A stretch of DNA of 64,000 nucleotides from an uncultured Propionibacteriaceae bacterium (GCA_938046585.1 CALIWR010000005.1:248001-312000); one strand, 5' to 3'; counted from the first letter of the stretch, positions 8,203 through 18,910 are shown. Numbers and translations are program-made. The notes: generated by a model not told the origin, from the sequence alone.

Positions 8203-8721
8203 ATGAAACTTACCGACAGCCTGCTGGCCGCCTACGATAAGCAGATCACGATGGAGATCGAAGCCTCCCTGGTGTACCGCCAGCTGGCGATTGTGACGGC
8301 AGCCGCCGACCTTCCGGGGATGGCCCAGTGGTTGCGGGCCCAGGCCGATGAGGAGATCGGGCACGCCAACAAGTTCATCGACCACATCCTGGACCGTGAC
8401 CAGGTCCCCACGATCGGTGCCATCGCGGCACCCACGGTGCCGGTCAACGGCTCCCCAGCCGAGGTTTTCGGCGCTGCCCTGGCACACGAGGAGAAGGTCT
8501 CGAAGGCGATCCGGGAGCTCTACCTGGCGGCCGAAAAGGCCGGCGACCTGGACAGCCGCCCCCTACTGAACTGGTTCCTGGAGGAACAGATTGAGGAAGA
8601 GGCGACGGTACGCGAGATCCTCGGCCAACTGCGAATGGTCGGTGATGACGGTGTCGGCCTGCTGCGTCTCGACTCCGAGCTCGGCGCCCGGCGGGACGGC
8701 ACCACCGCCAGCCCGGAATAG
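8203..8721 (+). CDS. Ferritin-like non-heme iron storage protein
   Basis: 172 residues forming a four-helix ferritin subunit that oxidises and stores iron in the cytosol. The diiron ferroxidase ligands can be placed by alignment to bacterial FtnA: Glu18, Glu51, His54 (DEEIGHANK), Glu96, Gln129 and possibly Glu132 (EEQIEEEATVREI), with Tyr25 nearby. No heme-binding Met is obvious, so ferritin rather than bacterioferritin. ATG 8203 is chosen because GTGAGG precedes it and MKLTDSLLAAYDKQI matches family starts. The preceding 114 bases contain a short hairpin (TTGGG/CCCAA) after rny and no clear iron-regulator box. Confidence 0.93.
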   Translation: MKLTDSLLAAYDKQITMEIEASLVYRQLAIVTAAADLPGMAQWLRAQADEEIGHANKFIDHILDRDQVPTIGAIAAPTVPVNGSPAEVFGAALAHEEKVSKAIRELYLAAEKAGDLDSRPLLNWFLEEQIEEEATVREILGQLRMVGDDGVGLLRLDSELGARRDGTTASPE

Positions 8722-8760
8722 CCCCCCAGAGCGGCTGATCCTCAGGTACGGTCGGCACCC

Positions 8761-9483
8761 ATGGACTGGTTCGGGCTCCTGGTGGATGAGATCTGGATCC
8801 GGACCAGGCCTGGTGATCCGGTCCGCCTTACCGGGTCACCACTGCTGGTCGTGATGGTCGTGGCTGCGGTCGCAGTGGGGACGCCCCCGGTCTGGCGGGC
8901 ACTGCGAGTCGGGATCACCTTGGTTCATGAACTCGGCCATGCGATGGTCGGGCTGTTGGTGGGGCGGCGCTTCACCGGTTTTGTGTTGCGCGGTGACATG
9001 TCCGGCCACGCGGTCACCATCGGCCCGGCCCGCGGTTTCGGGCGAGTGGTCACTACGTGGGCTGGATATCCAGCTCCCGCGGTGGTTGGTGCCGGACTGG
9101 CTTGGCTCGGCGCACAGGGGTGGGCGGCGCCCGCGATCCTGCTCGTACTCGCTGTCCTGCTGACTTGCCTCATCCGGGTCCGATCACTGCTGACCGCGCT
9201 GGTGACGTTCTTGGCCCTGGCCGGGGTCGGCGCCCTGTGGTGGTGGCGAGACGACCACCTGCAGGCCCCGGTGCTGCTAGGAGCTGGTTGTGTCCTGGTC
9301 ATCGGAGCCTGGAGGCACCTGGCGGCCGTGGTACGCGCCGCCGACTCCTCGAGCGACCCTGGCGTGCTGGCCCAGCTGACCCGCATCCCCGCTGTGCTGT
9401 GGAATCTCACCTTTGCGCTGGTGTGTGCCGGGGCTACTTGGTTGGTCGGGACTCAGGTCTGGACGGGGCTGGCTCTTCGCTGA
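8761..9483 (+). CDS. M50-type membrane metalloprotease-like protein
   Basis: 240 residues with about six hydrophobic segments. The zinc motif HELGH (56-60) lies in a membrane helix ([19 protein letters not shown]), as in site-2-protease relatives (M50B-like). A Gly/Pro-rich stretch ([15 protein letters not shown]) follows and resembles the second membrane motif of the group. It sits between ferritin and miaB, a place where actinobacteria often keep such a protein. The substrate is unknown. A TACGGT box 8 bases before the ATG suggests a leaderless or near-leaderless transcript. Confidence 0.8.
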   Translation: MDWFGLLVDEIWIRTRPGDPVRLTGSPLLVVMVVAAVAVGTPPVWRALRVGITLVHELGHAMVGLLVGRRFTGFVLRGDMSGHAVTIGPARGFGRVVTTWAGYPAPAVVGAGLAWLGAQGWAAPAILLVLAVLLTCLIRVRSLLTALVTFLALAGVGALWWWRDDHLQAPVLLGAGCVLVIGAWRHLAAVVRAADSSSDPGVLAQLTRIPAVLWNLTFALVCAGATWLVGTQVWTGLALR

Positions 9484-9520
9484 GGCTCCGGCGGGGAATG
9501 TCGAGTACAGTTGCCGGGCT

Positions 9521-10966
9521 ATGACTGCCCCGGCCCGCACTTATCGCGTCATCACGTACGGCTGCCAGATGAACGTGCACGACTCCGAGCGGATCGGCGG
9601 CCTGCTCGAGGACGCCGGCTACACCGCGACCACCGACGAGGTGGCTGATGTGCTGGTCTTCAACACGTGTGCGGTACGGGAGAACGCCGACAACCGGCTC
9701 TACGGCAATCTCGGCCATCTGGCCCCGGTCAAGGCTGCTCGGCCCGGCATGCAGATCGCAGTCGGCGGCTGCATGGCCCAGAAGGACAAGGAATTGGTGC
9801 TGTCGCGGGCCCCCTGGGTAGATGTGGTCTTCGGCACTCACAACGTCGGCTCGTTGCCGATCCTGCTGGAACGGGCCCGGGTCGAACAACAGGCACAGGT
9901 CGAGATCCTCGAATCACTGCAGACCTTTCCCTCAACTTTGCCGACTCGCCGTGATTCCGCCTACGCGGCGTGGGTCGCCATCAGTGTGGGCTGCTCGAAC
10001 ACCTGCACCTTCTGCATCGTGCCGGCGCTACGCGGCCAGCAGCAGGACCGGGCCCCGGAGCAGATCCTCGCCGAGGTTCGCCAGCTAGTGGCCGAGGGCA
10101 TCCAGGAGGTTACCCTGCTGGGGCAGAACGTCAACGCCTACGGCCTGCAGGCCCGCCGACCCGATGCCTTCGCCGACTTGCTGCGGGCCTGCGGTGAGAT
10201 CGAAGGGCTGCGCCGGGTTCGGTTCACCTCTCCGCATCCGAAGGACTTCACCGACTCTGTGGTCGCGGCCATGGCCGAGACGGACAATGTGATGCCCAGC
10301 CTGCACATGCCCTTGCAGTCTGGCTCGGACCAGGTGCTGCGCCGGATGCGCCGCTCGTACCGACGTCAACGATTCCTGGGGATTATGGATCGGGTCCGTT
10401 CGAGGATCCCGCACGCGGCCGTGACGACCGACATCATCGTCGGTTTCCCCGGCGAGACCGATGCCGACTTTGAGCAGACCCTGGCGGTGGTACGCCAGGC
10501 CCGGTTCGCCGCCGCCTACACCTTTCAATATTCGATCCGTCCCGGCACCCCAGCCGCGACCATGCCCGACCAGGTGCCCAAGCCGGTGGTCCAGGAGCGC
10601 TACCAACGCCTGGTCGCGCTGGTCGACGAACTGGCGCTGGAGCAGAACCAGGCCCAGGTCGGTCACGAGGTGGAGATCCTGTTCGCCGAGGGGGAGGGAC
10701 GCAAGGATACCGCCACCTCCCGGCTGTCTGGACGGGCTCGCGATAACCGGCTGGTTCACGTCACCGTGCCCGCCGAGGCTGCCCAGCGGCCTCGCCCCGG
10801 GGACCTGGCCCACGCGGTGATCACGCATGGGGCGCCGCACCACCTGGTCGCCGACGCCGGCATCAGCCGGCTACTGCGGACCGCGGGCGGAGACGCCTGG
10901 CAGGCCCGCCAGGAGCTGCCGGTCAGGGGCGTATCCCTGGGGATGCCGGTGCGCCGGGTTGGGTAA
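9521..10966 (+). CDS. miaB: tRNA-2-methylthio-N6-dimethylallyladenosine synthase
   Basis: A radical-SAM enzyme that adds a methylthio group to the i6A37 made by MiaA (encoded 3 kb downstream). 481 residues. N-terminal cluster cysteines are Cys15 (YGCQMN), Cys50 (NTCAVRE) and Cys84 (GGCMAQ). The radical-SAM cluster is Cys158, Cys162 and Cys165 ([12 protein letters not shown]). A C-terminal TRAM-like domain ends with EVEILF...[14 protein letters not shown] 9521 starts right before the conserved [12 protein letters not shown]; upstream in-frame codons overlap the M50 gene. TACAGT lies 9 bases before the start. Confidence 0.97.
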   Translation: MTAPARTYRVITYGCQMNVHDSERIGGLLEDAGYTATTDEVADVLVFNTCAVRENADNRLYGNLGHLAPVKAARPGMQIAVGGCMAQKDKELVLSRAPWVDVVFGTHNVGSLPILLERARVEQQAQVEILESLQTFPSTLPTRRDSAYAAWVAISVGCSNTCTFCIVPALRGQQQDRAPEQILAEVRQLVAEGIQEVTLLGQNVNAYGLQARRPDAFADLLRACGEIEGLRRVRFTSPHPKDFTDSVVAAMAETDNVMPSLHMPLQSGSDQVLRRMRRSYRRQRFLGIMDRVRSRIPHAAVTTDIIVGFPGETDADFEQTLAVVRQARFAAAYTFQYSIRPGTPAATMPDQVPKPVVQERYQRLVALVDELALEQNQAQVGHEVEILFAEGEGRKDTATSRLSGRARDNRLVHVTVPAEAAQRPRPGDLAHAVITHGAPHHLVADAGISRLLRTAGGDAWQARQELPVRGVSLGMPVRRVG

Positions 10967-11019
10967 CGTCCAGGACTCACCCGCCCGGCGGACACCTTCC
11001 GACAACGATCAGGAGACGT

Positions 11020-12780
11020 GTGGTCAAGGTAGCGACTGCCCAGGAGGCGTTATCCCCGGCATACCCGGGGCGGGCGCCGTGGGGGACCGCGGCCAGGCTG
11101 CGGGCCTGGCAACAGGAGGCGCTCGACGACTATCTGGCGCGAGCCTCGCGCGACTATCTGGCGGTGGCCACCCCCGGCGCCGGCAAGACCACCTTCGCGC
11201 TCCGCGTCGCCTCCGAACTGCTGAGTTCCCGGACCGTACAGCGGGTGATCGTGGTGACCCCCACCGAGCATCTCAAGGTGCAGTGGGCCGACGCCGCAGC
11301 CCGGGTCGGGATCCAGATCGATCCCGGGCTGGGGTCAGGATCCAGCCGCAAGAGCCGTTCGCGGCAGTTCGACGGGGTTGCTGTCACGTACGCCGGGGTT
11401 GCGGCCGCGCCCTACTCGGTGGAGGCCCGGACCAGGGCCTTTCGGACGTTGGTGATTCTGGACGAGGTGCACCACGCCGGAGACGCCCTGAGCTGGGGTG
11501 AGGCGATCCGAGATGCCTTCGAGCCGGCCACCCGGCGGCTGCTGCTGACGGGGACTCCGTTCCGCTCCGACGACAATCCGATCCCGTATGTGCGCTACGA
11601 ACCTGGCCCAGACCACGTGCTGCGCAGCAGCGCCGACTACACGTACGGCTATGCCGAGGCCTTGCGTGACCGGGTGGTCCGCCCGGTCGTGTTCATGGCC
11701 TACGGCGGCCCGATGCGGTGGCGGACCCGGGCCGGAGACGAAGTTGCGGTGAACTTGAGCGAGGCCCTCACCAAGGACCTCACCGCTCAGGCCTGGCGGA
11801 CCGCGCTGGACCCGAAGGGGGAGTGGGTACAGTCGGTACTGCGCTCGGCCGATGTCCGGCTGAGCGAGGTCCGTCGCCACATCCCCGACGCCGGCGGGCT
11901 GGTGATCGCGACGAACCAGAGGCAGGCCCGGGCTTATGCCCGGGTGCTGGAGTCGGTGACCGGGCAACGGCCCACGGTCGTGCTCTCTGATGATGCCGGC
12001 GCCAGCCGCAGGATCGAGACCTTCGCCGGTTCGGACGAACGGTGGCTGGTGGCGGTCCGGATGGTGTCCGAGGGGGTGGATGTCCCCCGGCTGGCGGTGG
12101 GGGTCTACGCCACGGCCACCTCGACTCCGCTGTTCTTCGCCCAGGCGGTGGGACGTTTTGTCCGGACCCGACGCCGTGGCGAGATCGCTACCGTTTTTCT
12201 CCCCACGGTGCCGGTGATCCTCGCTCACGCGGCTCTACTGGAGCGCCAACGGGACCATGTCCTGGGCAGGCGTCGTCAGGACTCAGACGACCTGTGGTCG
12301 CTGGAAGACGCGGTCGTGGCCGAGGCGAACCGGCAACGAGACCATGCCACCGAGCTGGATGGCCAGTTCGAGGTGCTGGAATCGGCGGCGGTCTTCGACC
12401 ATGTGCTGTTTGACTCCCAGGCGTACGGAATGCACGCGCAGCCGCATTCCGCCGACGAGCAGGACTACCTGGGTTTGCCTGGGCTGCTGGAGCCGGACCA
12501 GGTCTCGGCGCTGCTGTCGCAACGGCAGCAGCGGCAGTTGGACCGCCGAGCCCGGGCCGACCGAGCTGCCAAGACCTCGGCAGAGCAGCCACTGCACCGG
12601 GCTTTAGAGTCGAGGCGCAAGGAGCTGAACTCCTTGGTCGCCCAGTATGCCAGGATGAGCGGCACACCGCACGCACATGTCCACGCCGAATTGCGCCGCC
12701 GTTGCGGCGGCCCGGCGCTGGCATCGGCCACCACCGAGCAAGTGGAGTCGCGGATTGCCGTCGTGCGGAGCTGGTTCTGA
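11020..12780 (+). CDS. DEAD/DEAH-type superfamily 2 helicase
   Basis: 586 residues with the SF2 helicase motifs in order: TPGAGKTT (Walker A), VVTPTEHLKVQW (Ia), LDEVHH (a DEVH variant of motif II), LLTGTPFR (III), VRMVSEGVDVPR (V) and QAVGRFVR (VI). The C-terminal 150 residues are charged and helical, with no recognised domain. The gene is regularly found between miaB and miaA in actinobacteria. Its substrate is unknown; the layout resembles Rad25/UvsW-like DNA helicases more than RNA helicases. GTG 11020 has AGGAGA about 3 bases upstream, closer than usual. Confidence 0.85.
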   Translation: MVKVATAQEALSPAYPGRAPWGTAARLRAWQQEALDDYLARASRDYLAVATPGAGKTTFALRVASELLSSRTVQRVIVVTPTEHLKVQWADAAARVGIQIDPGLGSGSSRKSRSRQFDGVAVTYAGVAAAPYSVEARTRAFRTLVILDEVHHAGDALSWGEAIRDAFEPATRRLLLTGTPFRSDDNPIPYVRYEPGPDHVLRSSADYTYGYAEALRDRVVRPVVFMAYGGPMRWRTRAGDEVAVNLSEALTKDLTAQAWRTALDPKGEWVQSVLRSADVRLSEVRRHIPDAGGLVIATNQRQARAYARVLESVTGQRPTVVLSDDAGASRRIETFAGSDERWLVAVRMVSEGVDVPRLAVGVYATATSTPLFFAQAVGRFVRTRRRGEIATVFLPTVPVILAHAALLERQRDHVLGRRRQDSDDLWSLEDAVVAEANRQRDHATELDGQFEVLESAAVFDHVLFDSQAYGMHAQPHSADEQDYLGLPGLLEPDQVSALLSQRQQRQLDRRARADRAAKTSAEQPLHRALESRRKELNSLVAQYARMSGTPHAHVHAELRRRCGGPALASATTEQVESRIAVVRSWF

Positions 12781-12838
12781 TACGCCGGTCCCGGCTGATC
12801 GTTGCGATCGGGTCCTCTCCATGCGGGAGAATCATCGG

Positions 12839-13768
12839 GTGCTGACGCTCGCGCTGCTCGGGCCGACGGCGAGCGGTAAATCCTCGCTGGCGATCGAGAC
12901 CGCCCTCCACCTGGGCGCCCAAGGCCGCCCGGCCGAGGTGGTGAACGCGGACTCGATGCTGGTCTATCGAGGGATGGACATTGGTACCGCCAAGCCTGGG
13001 CCCGCCGAACGGCGCGGGGTAGCGCACCATCTGATCGACATCATGGAGGTTACCGAGACCGCAACCGTGGCGCAGTTCCAGCAACTGGCCCGGGCCACGA
13101 TCGCCGACTGCCATCGGCGCCGGGTGATCCCGATCCTGACCGGCGGATCGGCGCTGTATCTGCGGGCGATCCTCGACGACTTCACCTTTCCCGGGACTGA
13201 TCCGCAGCTGCGAGCCCAGCTGGAGCAGGAGCTGGCGCATCGTGGGCCGTACCCGCTGCACCAGCGGCTGGCTCAGCTGGCGCCGGATACGGCCCGGCAG
13301 ATCTTGCCCGGCAACGGGCGCCGGATCGTACGGGCCCTTGAGGTGGTCGAGCTGACTGGCTCTTACCAGCCCAGGCTGCCTGCGTACCACTACGTTTTGG
13401 ACTCGGTGGTCGCTTTCGGCCTGCGGATCGACCGTGCCGAGATGGATCGACGTATCGACTCCCGGGTCGACGCGATGTGGCAGGCAGGACTCGTTGACGA
13501 GGTCCGTCGGCTGGTGCGGGTGGGGCTTCGCCAGGGGCGGACGGCGTCTCGCGGGCTCGGCTACGCCCAAGTGCTGGACTACCTCGACCAGACCGTGACC
13601 GAAGATCAGGCGCGCCAGCTGACCAAGGCCGGTACTCGCCGCTTCGCCCGCAAGCAGCTCGGTTGGTGGCGTCGCGACCCCCGGATTACCTGGCTCGATG
13701 CCTCCACTCAACCAAGCAGCGAGACGATTGTCTCGCAGATCGGCCAGAGAGAAGCAGATCGACCCTGA
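12839..13768 (+). CDS. miaA: tRNA dimethylallyltransferase
   Basis: Transfers the dimethylallyl group to A37 of tRNAs reading UNN codons, giving the substrate of MiaB. 309 residues. P-loop LLGPTASGKSS lies near the N-terminus, followed by VVNADSMLVYRGMDIGTAKP, HHLIDI and VPILTGGSALYLRAI equivalents, and later a conserved RGLGYAQVLDYL segment. GTG 12839 is preferred because GGGAG lies 10 bases upstream and the conserved core starts at residue 5. ATG 12821 in the same frame would add six residues but has no ribosome site. Confidence 0.95.
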   Translation: MLTLALLGPTASGKSSLAIETALHLGAQGRPAEVVNADSMLVYRGMDIGTAKPGPAERRGVAHHLIDIMEVTETATVAQFQQLARATIADCHRRRVIPILTGGSALYLRAILDDFTFPGTDPQLRAQLEQELAHRGPYPLHQRLAQLAPDTARQILPGNGRRIVRALEVVELTGSYQPRLPAYHYVLDSVVAFGLRIDRAEMDRRIDSRVDAMWQAGLVDEVRRLVRVGLRQGRTASRGLGYAQVLDYLDQTVTEDQARQLTKAGTRRFARKQLGWWRRDPRITWLDASTQPSSETIVSQIGQREADRP

Positions 13769-13792
13769 CCTGCTGGACTGACCTGTGTGAGG

Positions 13793-14611
13793 ATGTGGTC
13801 TTTCGCAAAGGGGCATGGTACGCAGAATGACTTCATCCTGGTCAAGGACCGCCATGGGATGCTTCACCCCGGCGAAGCCGACATTCGCTACCTGTGCGAC
13901 CGGCACGCCGGCATCGGCGCCGATGGGGTGCTACGGGTGGTCAAGGCGGGGAGCGTTCCGGCCTGGAGAGGCGATCCGGACCTGTGGTTCATGGACTACC
14001 GCAACTGCGACGGATCAGTGGCCGAGATGTGCGGCAATGGGCTGCGGGTTTTCGTACGCTACCTGCTCGAGGAGAACCTGGTCGGGGGCGCCGAGATCCA
14101 GATCGCGACCCGGGCCGGGCTACGCCGGGCAGCGGTGCTTGCGGACGGGCGGATCCGCGTCGAGATGGGCCAGGTGACTACCACCGGGACTGTCAGCTTG
14201 ACTTACCAGTCCTCGAACGTCACCGGGGTAGGGGTCGACGTCGGCAACCCGCACCTGGTGGTGGAACTGAGTCCGGACCAAGTGAACCACGCCGATCTGA
14301 ACACCTGGCCGCAGCCGGACCCCGCCCAGTTCCCTCACGGGGCGAACGTCGAATTGGTGGCCCGCGGCGATGATGGTTTCACGATGCGGGTCCGAGAACG
14401 CGGCGTGGGTGAGACCCGTTCCTGTGGGACTGGTGCAGTGGCAGCGGCCTGGGTGCTGGCCAACGGTGCTGCCGGAAACCACCGGGTGCGGCTGCCGGGG
14501 GGGACGGTGGAGGTCCTGTTCGACGAGCAGGGACAGGCGTGGCTCACTGGTCCGGCTGTGATCGTGGCCCGTGGCGAGGTGGCCTTGCCTGAACCGGAGC
14601 GCGACCACTGA
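13793..14611 (+). CDS. dapF: Diaminopimelate epimerase
   Basis: Interconverts LL- and meso-diaminopimelate for lysine and peptidoglycan synthesis. 272 residues. The two catalytic cysteines are in AEMCGNGLR (Cys80) and RSCGTGAVAAA (Cys211). The N-terminus FAKGHGTQNDF and VDVGNPHLV are also diagnostic. A GTG six bases further upstream (13787) would add two residues; neither start has an ideal ribosome site. It follows miaA by only 24 bases, so it is probably in the same transcript. Confidence 0.96.
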   Translation: MWSFAKGHGTQNDFILVKDRHGMLHPGEADIRYLCDRHAGIGADGVLRVVKAGSVPAWRGDPDLWFMDYRNCDGSVAEMCGNGLRVFVRYLLEENLVGGAEIQIATRAGLRRAAVLADGRIRVEMGQVTTTGTVSLTYQSSNVTGVGVDVGNPHLVVELSPDQVNHADLNTWPQPDPAQFPHGANVELVARGDDGFTMRVRERGVGETRSCGTGAVAAAWVLANGAAGNHRVRLPGGTVEVLFDEQGQAWLTGPAVIVARGEVALPEPERDH

Positions 14612-14670
14612 CGGTTCATCCTCAGAATAATTCAGTGGCCAGCCGGTCTTAGCAGATGAGAGGCTGTCCG

Positions 14671-16077
14671 ATGATGATCCACGATCCGAACTTGATGGTG
14701 ACCGGCCCTTACGACGGTGACCAGACCGACCTGGCCGAGCGGCAGTCATTACGCCGGGTGGATGGGTTACGTACTGAACTTAGCGACATCACCGAGGTTG
14801 AGTACCGCCAACTCCGACTGGAGCGGGTGGTACTGGTCAGCGTCTGGACCAGCGGCACCGAACAGGATGTCCACAATGCCCTCACCGAATTGCGGATGCT
14901 GGCCGAGACCGCCGGCTCGCAGGTCCTAGAGGCCCTGTATCAGCGCCGTGACCGTCCTGACCCGGCCACTTACATCGGCCGCGGCAAGGTTGACGAGGTG
15001 CGTGAGGTGGTGGTCGAGACTGGCGCCGACACGGTGATCTGCGACGGCGAACTCAGCCCGGGCCAGTTGCGGAACCTAGAGGACCGGGTCCGGGTCAAGG
15101 TGATCGACCGGACCGCCCTGATCCTCGACATCTTCGCCTCGCATGCCAAGAGCGCTGAGGGAAAGGCCCAGGTCGAGTTGGCCCAGTTGCAGTACCTGCG
15201 GCAACGGCTGCGCGGTTGGGGCGGCAACTTATCGCGCCAGACCGGCGGCCGAGCGGCTGGTGGTGCAGGCATCGGTGGCCGCGGCCCCGGTGAGACCAAG
15301 CTAGAGACCGACCGGCGCCGGATCCGGAGCCGGATTGCCCGGCTGCGGGCCGACCTGCGGGTACTCGAGGCCAACAGGGCCCGAAAACGGCGCCAGCGTG
15401 AACGTCGCCAGGTGCCGTCGGTGGCCATCGTCGGCTATACCAATGCCGGCAAGTCGTCGCTGCTGAACCGGCTGACGGGGGCCGGGGTACTGGTGGAGGA
15501 CGCCCTCTTCGCCACCCTTGATCCCACCACTCGTCGTTGCCGTACCCCCGACGGGCGGGTGTACACCCTGACCGACACCGTCGGCTTTGTACGACACCTG
15601 CCGCACGACCTGGTCGAGGCCTTCCGCTCCACGCTGGAAGAGTCAGTCACGGCCGACCTGCTGCTGCACGTCGTGGACGGCTCCGACCCGGACCCCTTCG
15701 GCCAAGTGAATGCGGTGTCCGAGGTGCTAGGGCAGGTCGGAGCCGCCGATGTCGCTGAACAGCTGGTGGTTAATAAAATCGACGCCGCCGACCCGACCAC
15801 GCTGCAGACTCTGGGCACTCGTTTCCCGGACGCGGTCTTCGTGTCAGCCCGCACCGGCGAGGGTCTGGAGCGGCTACGGCAGGTACTGGATTCCCGCCTG
15901 CCGCAGCCCGGCGTCGAGGTGCACGTGCTGCTGCCGTACGCCCGGGGAGACTTGATGAACCGGATTCACCGCGAAGGTGAGCTGGTGAGCCTGGAACACA
16001 CGGCCGATGGGACGATGGTCGTGGCCCGGGTACATCCGGACCTGGCTGGGGAACTTCAGGTCTTCGCCTCGGCCTGA
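14671..16077 (+). CDS. hflX: Ribosome-associated GTPase HflX
   Basis: A GTPase that splits stalled ribosomes under stress. 468 residues: an N-terminal HflX domain with YIGRGKVDEV and GELSPGQLRNLE, a Gly-rich loop before GRGPGETKLETDRRRI, a helical linker, and a G domain with G1 GYTNAGKSS near residue 254, G3 DTVGF and G4 NKID. ATG 14671 is chosen because GAGAGG lies exactly 7 bases upstream. ATG 14656 in frame would add five residues but contains that ribosome site. It is 59 bases after dapF. Confidence 0.95.
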   Translation: MMIHDPNLMVTGPYDGDQTDLAERQSLRRVDGLRTELSDITEVEYRQLRLERVVLVSVWTSGTEQDVHNALTELRMLAETAGSQVLEALYQRRDRPDPATYIGRGKVDEVREVVVETGADTVICDGELSPGQLRNLEDRVRVKVIDRTALILDIFASHAKSAEGKAQVELAQLQYLRQRLRGWGGNLSRQTGGRAAGGAGIGGRGPGETKLETDRRRIRSRIARLRADLRVLEANRARKRRQRERRQVPSVAIVGYTNAGKSSLLNRLTGAGVLVEDALFATLDPTTRRCRTPDGRVYTLTDTVGFVRHLPHDLVEAFRSTLEESVTADLLLHVVDGSDPDPFGQVNAVSEVLGQVGAADVAEQLVVNKIDAADPTTLQTLGTRFPDAVFVSARTGEGLERLRQVLDSRLPQPGVEVHVLLPYARGDLMNRIHREGELVSLEHTADGTMVVARVHPDLAGELQVFASA

Positions 16078-16136
16078 CATATCAGCAGCTGTCCACGGCC
16101 GGGGTGTCTCGGCTCCGGGGTACTGGGCCTGGCTTG

Positions 16137-16142
16137 TACGGT
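16137..16142 (+). promoter_or_regulatory. -10 box (TACGGT) of the DinG-like helicase gene
   Basis: TACGGT is followed by exactly 6 bases and then GTG 16149, the leaderless pattern seen repeatedly in this window. It is the main reason for choosing GTG 16149 over GTG 16104. Confidence 0.5.
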
Positions 16143-16148
16143 GAGCGG

Positions 16149-18164
16149 GTGTCCGAGAGCCTAGCCCAGCAGATCCTGGACGCAGCTGTCGAGTCGGTGG
16201 GAGGCAGCCGGCGCGATGGGCAGGTGGCGATGTGCGAGGCGGTCGCGGAAGCTTTTCGGTCCGGGGTGCACGTGCTGGTGCAGGCCGGCACCGGGACTGG
16301 GAAGTCACTGGGTTACCTGGCACCGGTCTTTGCTCAGGTCTTGGCCACCGAGGGCTCCCGGGCGGTGGTGGCGACCGCCACCTTGGCATTACAGACGCAG
16401 CTTGCCACCAAGGATGTCCCGATGGTGGCCGCCGCGGCCGAGAAGGTGTACGGACGACGTCCCCGGACTGCGCTGGTGAAGGGCCGCTCGAACTATGCCT
16501 GCTTATACCGGGTACGCGGTGGGGCCAGCCCTACCCAGGCAGGCCTGCTCGACGGTTCCGAGCTGGTAGGGGCCTTGAAGGCGGCTGACGCCGCACCGGA
16601 GTCGGTGCTCGGGGCTGAGGTGGTGGCTCTGCGGGAGTGGGTCGAGGACCAACTAACCTGTTCTGGCTTGGCTGACCGGGATGATGCTCCGCCCCATTCG
16701 CCAGCAGCCTGGGCACAGGTAAGCATCCCGGTCCGGGAATGCCTGGGGGCCGCGCGTTGCCCGTACGGGTCGGAATGTTTCGTGGAAGCATCTCGGGAAC
16801 GGGCCCGCCAGGCCGATCTGGTGGTGACCAACCATGCCCTGCTCGCCATCGACGCGCTGCACGGTGGGACCGCCCTGCCCGAACATGACCTGCTTGTGAT
16901 CGATGAGGCCCACGAACTCACCACCCGGGTCACCGGTGCAGCCTCGGCCGAGCTCAGCCCACAGTTAGTCGAGCGAGTCGGTAAGCGGGTAGTGGGCTAC
17001 CTGAGCGACGAGGTGGCCATGGACTTGCTGGAGGCCGCGGATGCGTTGCGGAGCGCACTGGGTGAGGTGGCGGCTGAGCGGGTCACCGAGCCGGATAGCC
17101 CGGTAGCCCAGGCCCTGGCCCGGCTGCAGGTCGCAGCCCGAGCAGCTTTGTCAGGGATGGGCCAGCCCAAAGACGCCGATCCCGAACGCGCTCAGGCCCG
17201 CGGTGCGCTGCAGGAGGTCTTCGACATCGCCGAGCGGATGGCGGGCCTGGATTCGCGCGATGTGGTGTGGGTGAGCGAGCGGGAACGTGCCGGTCGCCAG
17301 CTGGTCGTCGCCCCGTTGTCGGTCTCCGGGCTAGTCCGCGATGTCGTCCTCGCCGACGTGGCGGCGGTCTTCACCTCGGCCACCTTGACCATCGGGGGCA
17401 CTTTCAGGGCCAGCGCCTCCCAATTCGGGCTGGGCTCAGACGGCCAGGTCGACCAGTCGGAGCCGGCCGAGGGCAGTGTGGCCTGGCGGGGCGTTGATGT
17501 CGGTTCTCCCTTCGACTACCGTCGGCAGGCGATCTTGTACCTCGCCCGGCACTTGCCGCCTCCTGGGCGTGATGGGCTCAGTGAGCAGGTCCTGGCCGAG
17601 ATCGCGGCGCTGGTGGAGGCCGCTGGTGGCCGGACCCTGGGTCTGTTCGCCTCGTACCGCAACGCGGTCTGCGCAGCGGAATACCTGCGGGAGCACCTGG
17701 CGCTGCCGATGCTCTGCCAGGGGGATGCTCACCTGGCTGACCTTACCCGCCGCTTCGCGGACGACCCCCAGACCAGTCTGCTGGGGACCTTGTCCCTGTG
17801 GCAGGGGTTGGACGTGGCGGGGGCAAGCTGCCAACTGGTGATCATCGACAAGATCCCTTTTCCCCGGCCCGATGATCCTCTGCTGTTGGCTCGTCAGCAG
17901 GCCGTGACTGCGGCCGGAGGCAACGGCTTTCTGCAGGTGGCTGCCAACCACGCCGGGCTGCTGCTCGCGCAGGGGGCCGGAAGACTGATCCGGCGGATCA
18001 GCGACCGAGGGGTGGTGGCGGTGCTTGACCCTCGTCTGGTCACCGCGCGGTACGGCTCATACCTGAGATCATCCATGCCGCCGTTCTGGCAGACCACCGA
18101 TCCGCAGGTGGTCCGGGCCGCCCTGCGACGACTGGTGCAGGCTACAGACGCCGCAGAACACTGA
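16149..18164 (+). CDS. DinG/YoaA-like iron-sulfur DNA helicase
   Basis: 671 residues of the XPD-like superfamily 2 family, 5'-3' DNA helicases used in repair. Walker A is [13 protein letters not shown], motif II is VIDEAHEL, and the last motif is [20 protein letters not shown]. Between I and II lie the four cysteines expected for the iron-sulfur cluster ([27 protein letters not shown]; the last segment has three, so one is probably spare). The C-terminus overlaps the convergent lexA gene by 23 bases. No LexA box is seen upstream, unlike E. coli dinG. Confidence 0.9.
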   Translation: MSESLAQQILDAAVESVGGSRRDGQVAMCEAVAEAFRSGVHVLVQAGTGTGKSLGYLAPVFAQVLATEGSRAVVATATLALQTQLATKDVPMVAAAAEKVYGRRPRTALVKGRSNYACLYRVRGGASPTQAGLLDGSELVGALKAADAAPESVLGAEVVALREWVEDQLTCSGLADRDDAPPHSPAAWAQVSIPVRECLGAARCPYGSECFVEASRERARQADLVVTNHALLAIDALHGGTALPEHDLLVIDEAHELTTRVTGAASAELSPQLVERVGKRVVGYLSDEVAMDLLEAADALRSALGEVAAERVTEPDSPVAQALARLQVAARAALSGMGQPKDADPERAQARGALQEVFDIAERMAGLDSRDVVWVSERERAGRQLVVAPLSVSGLVRDVVLADVAAVFTSATLTIGGTFRASASQFGLGSDGQVDQSEPAEGSVAWRGVDVGSPFDYRRQAILYLARHLPPPGRDGLSEQVLAEIAALVEAAGGRTLGLFASYRNAVCAAEYLREHLALPMLCQGDAHLADLTRRFADDPQTSLLGTLSLWQGLDVAGASCQLVIIDKIPFPRPDDPLLLARQQAVTAAGGNGFLQVAANHAGLLLAQGAGRLIRRISDRGVVAVLDPRLVTARYGSYLRSSMPPFWQTTDPQVVRAALRRLVQATDAAEH

Positions 18165-18903
18165 CCACTTTGCCCAGGATCGTGGCCTGGTTACCGTCGA
18201 TCGGCTGGTAAGCGCTGTTGTGCGGCAGCAGCCAGACCTGCCCTGGGGTGCGTTTCAGGGTCTTGACCGTCGCTTCATCGCCGATCAGCGCTGCCACGAT
18301 CTCCCCGTTGTCGGCGGTGGGCTGCTGACGGACCACCACCCAGTCTCCATCGCAGATCGCCGCCTCGATCATCGAATCGCCCCGGACCTCGAGCAGGAAG
18401 AGATTGCCCTCGCCCACCAGCTGGCGTGGTAGCGCAAAGACATCTTCGACCGTCTGCTCGGCCAGGATCGGCCCGCCGGCGGCGATCCGGCCCAGCACCG
18501 GGACTGCGACCGAAGCTGGGTGGGTGTCGCCGGAGCCGGTCTCATCGACCCAGGCCTCGGCCATAGCGGGGGCCGGCGGGCCGCTCGTTGTGGGCTGGGA
18601 GATGACTTCGATCGCGCGGGGGCGGTTCGGGTCGCGGCGAAGATAGCCCTTGGCTTCCAATGCTCGCAACTGGTGCGCAACGCTGGAAGGGCTCGACAGC
18701 CCGGCCAGCTGACCGACCTCACGGATGCTGGGGGGGTAGCCTTGGCGTTCCACCGCCTCCTGGATCACCTCTAGTACGGCCCGCTGTCGAAGGGTCAGAT
18801 CATCGCCGGCGACTGACACGGTCGAGGTTGGGGAATCACGCAACTGCCGCACGACGTCGCTGGTGCGCGGCCTGCCTTTCTTGCGGGGGTTTTGGTCGGC
18901 CAT
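18142..18903 (-). CDS. lexA: SOS repressor LexA
   Basis: 253 residues. The N-terminal winged HTH is at about 37-100 ([30 protein letters not shown]), then a Pro/Ala-rich linker and an S24 self-cleaving domain. The cleavage site is Ala142-Gly143 (RIAAGGPI), with Ser177 (RGDSM) and Lys214 (EATVKTLKR) as the catalytic pair. An N-terminal basic extension ([12 protein letters not shown]) is common in actinobacterial LexA. ATG 18903 lies 7 bases after a TACGGT -10, so the mRNA is probably leaderless. A near-consensus LexA box at 18937-18950 overlaps the -35 region, giving autoregulation. Convergent overlap with the dinG-like gene. Confidence 0.97.
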   Translation of the reverse strand: MADQNPRKKGRPRTSDVVRQLRDSPTSTVSVAGDDLTLRQRAVLEVIQEAVERQGYPPSIREVGQLAGLSSPSSVAHQLRALEAKGYLRRDPNRPRAIEVISQPTTSGPPAPAMAEAWVDETGSGDTHPASVAVPVLGRIAAGGPILAEQTVEDVFALPRQLVGEGNLFLLEVRGDSMIEAAICDGDWVVVRQQPTADNGEIVAALIGDEATVKTLKRTPGQVWLLPHNSAYQPIDGNQATILGKVVSVLRRL

Positions 18904-18910
18904 GCTTCGA

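Noticed and set aside
12188..13906. 572-codon minus-strand open frame opposite the SF2 helicase and miaA
   Set aside because: It lies antisense to two well-supported genes with intact motifs; the composition is the Arg/Pro/Gly-rich kind produced by high-GC antisense frames, and no domain is visible.
16104..16148. Longer start (GTG 16104) for the DinG-like helicase
   Set aside because: No ribosome site, and the TACGGT box with 6-base spacing points to GTG 16149.
16080..16149. LexA box before the DinG-like gene, as in E. coli
   Set aside because: No CGAAC-N4-GTTCG-like sequence is found in this interval.
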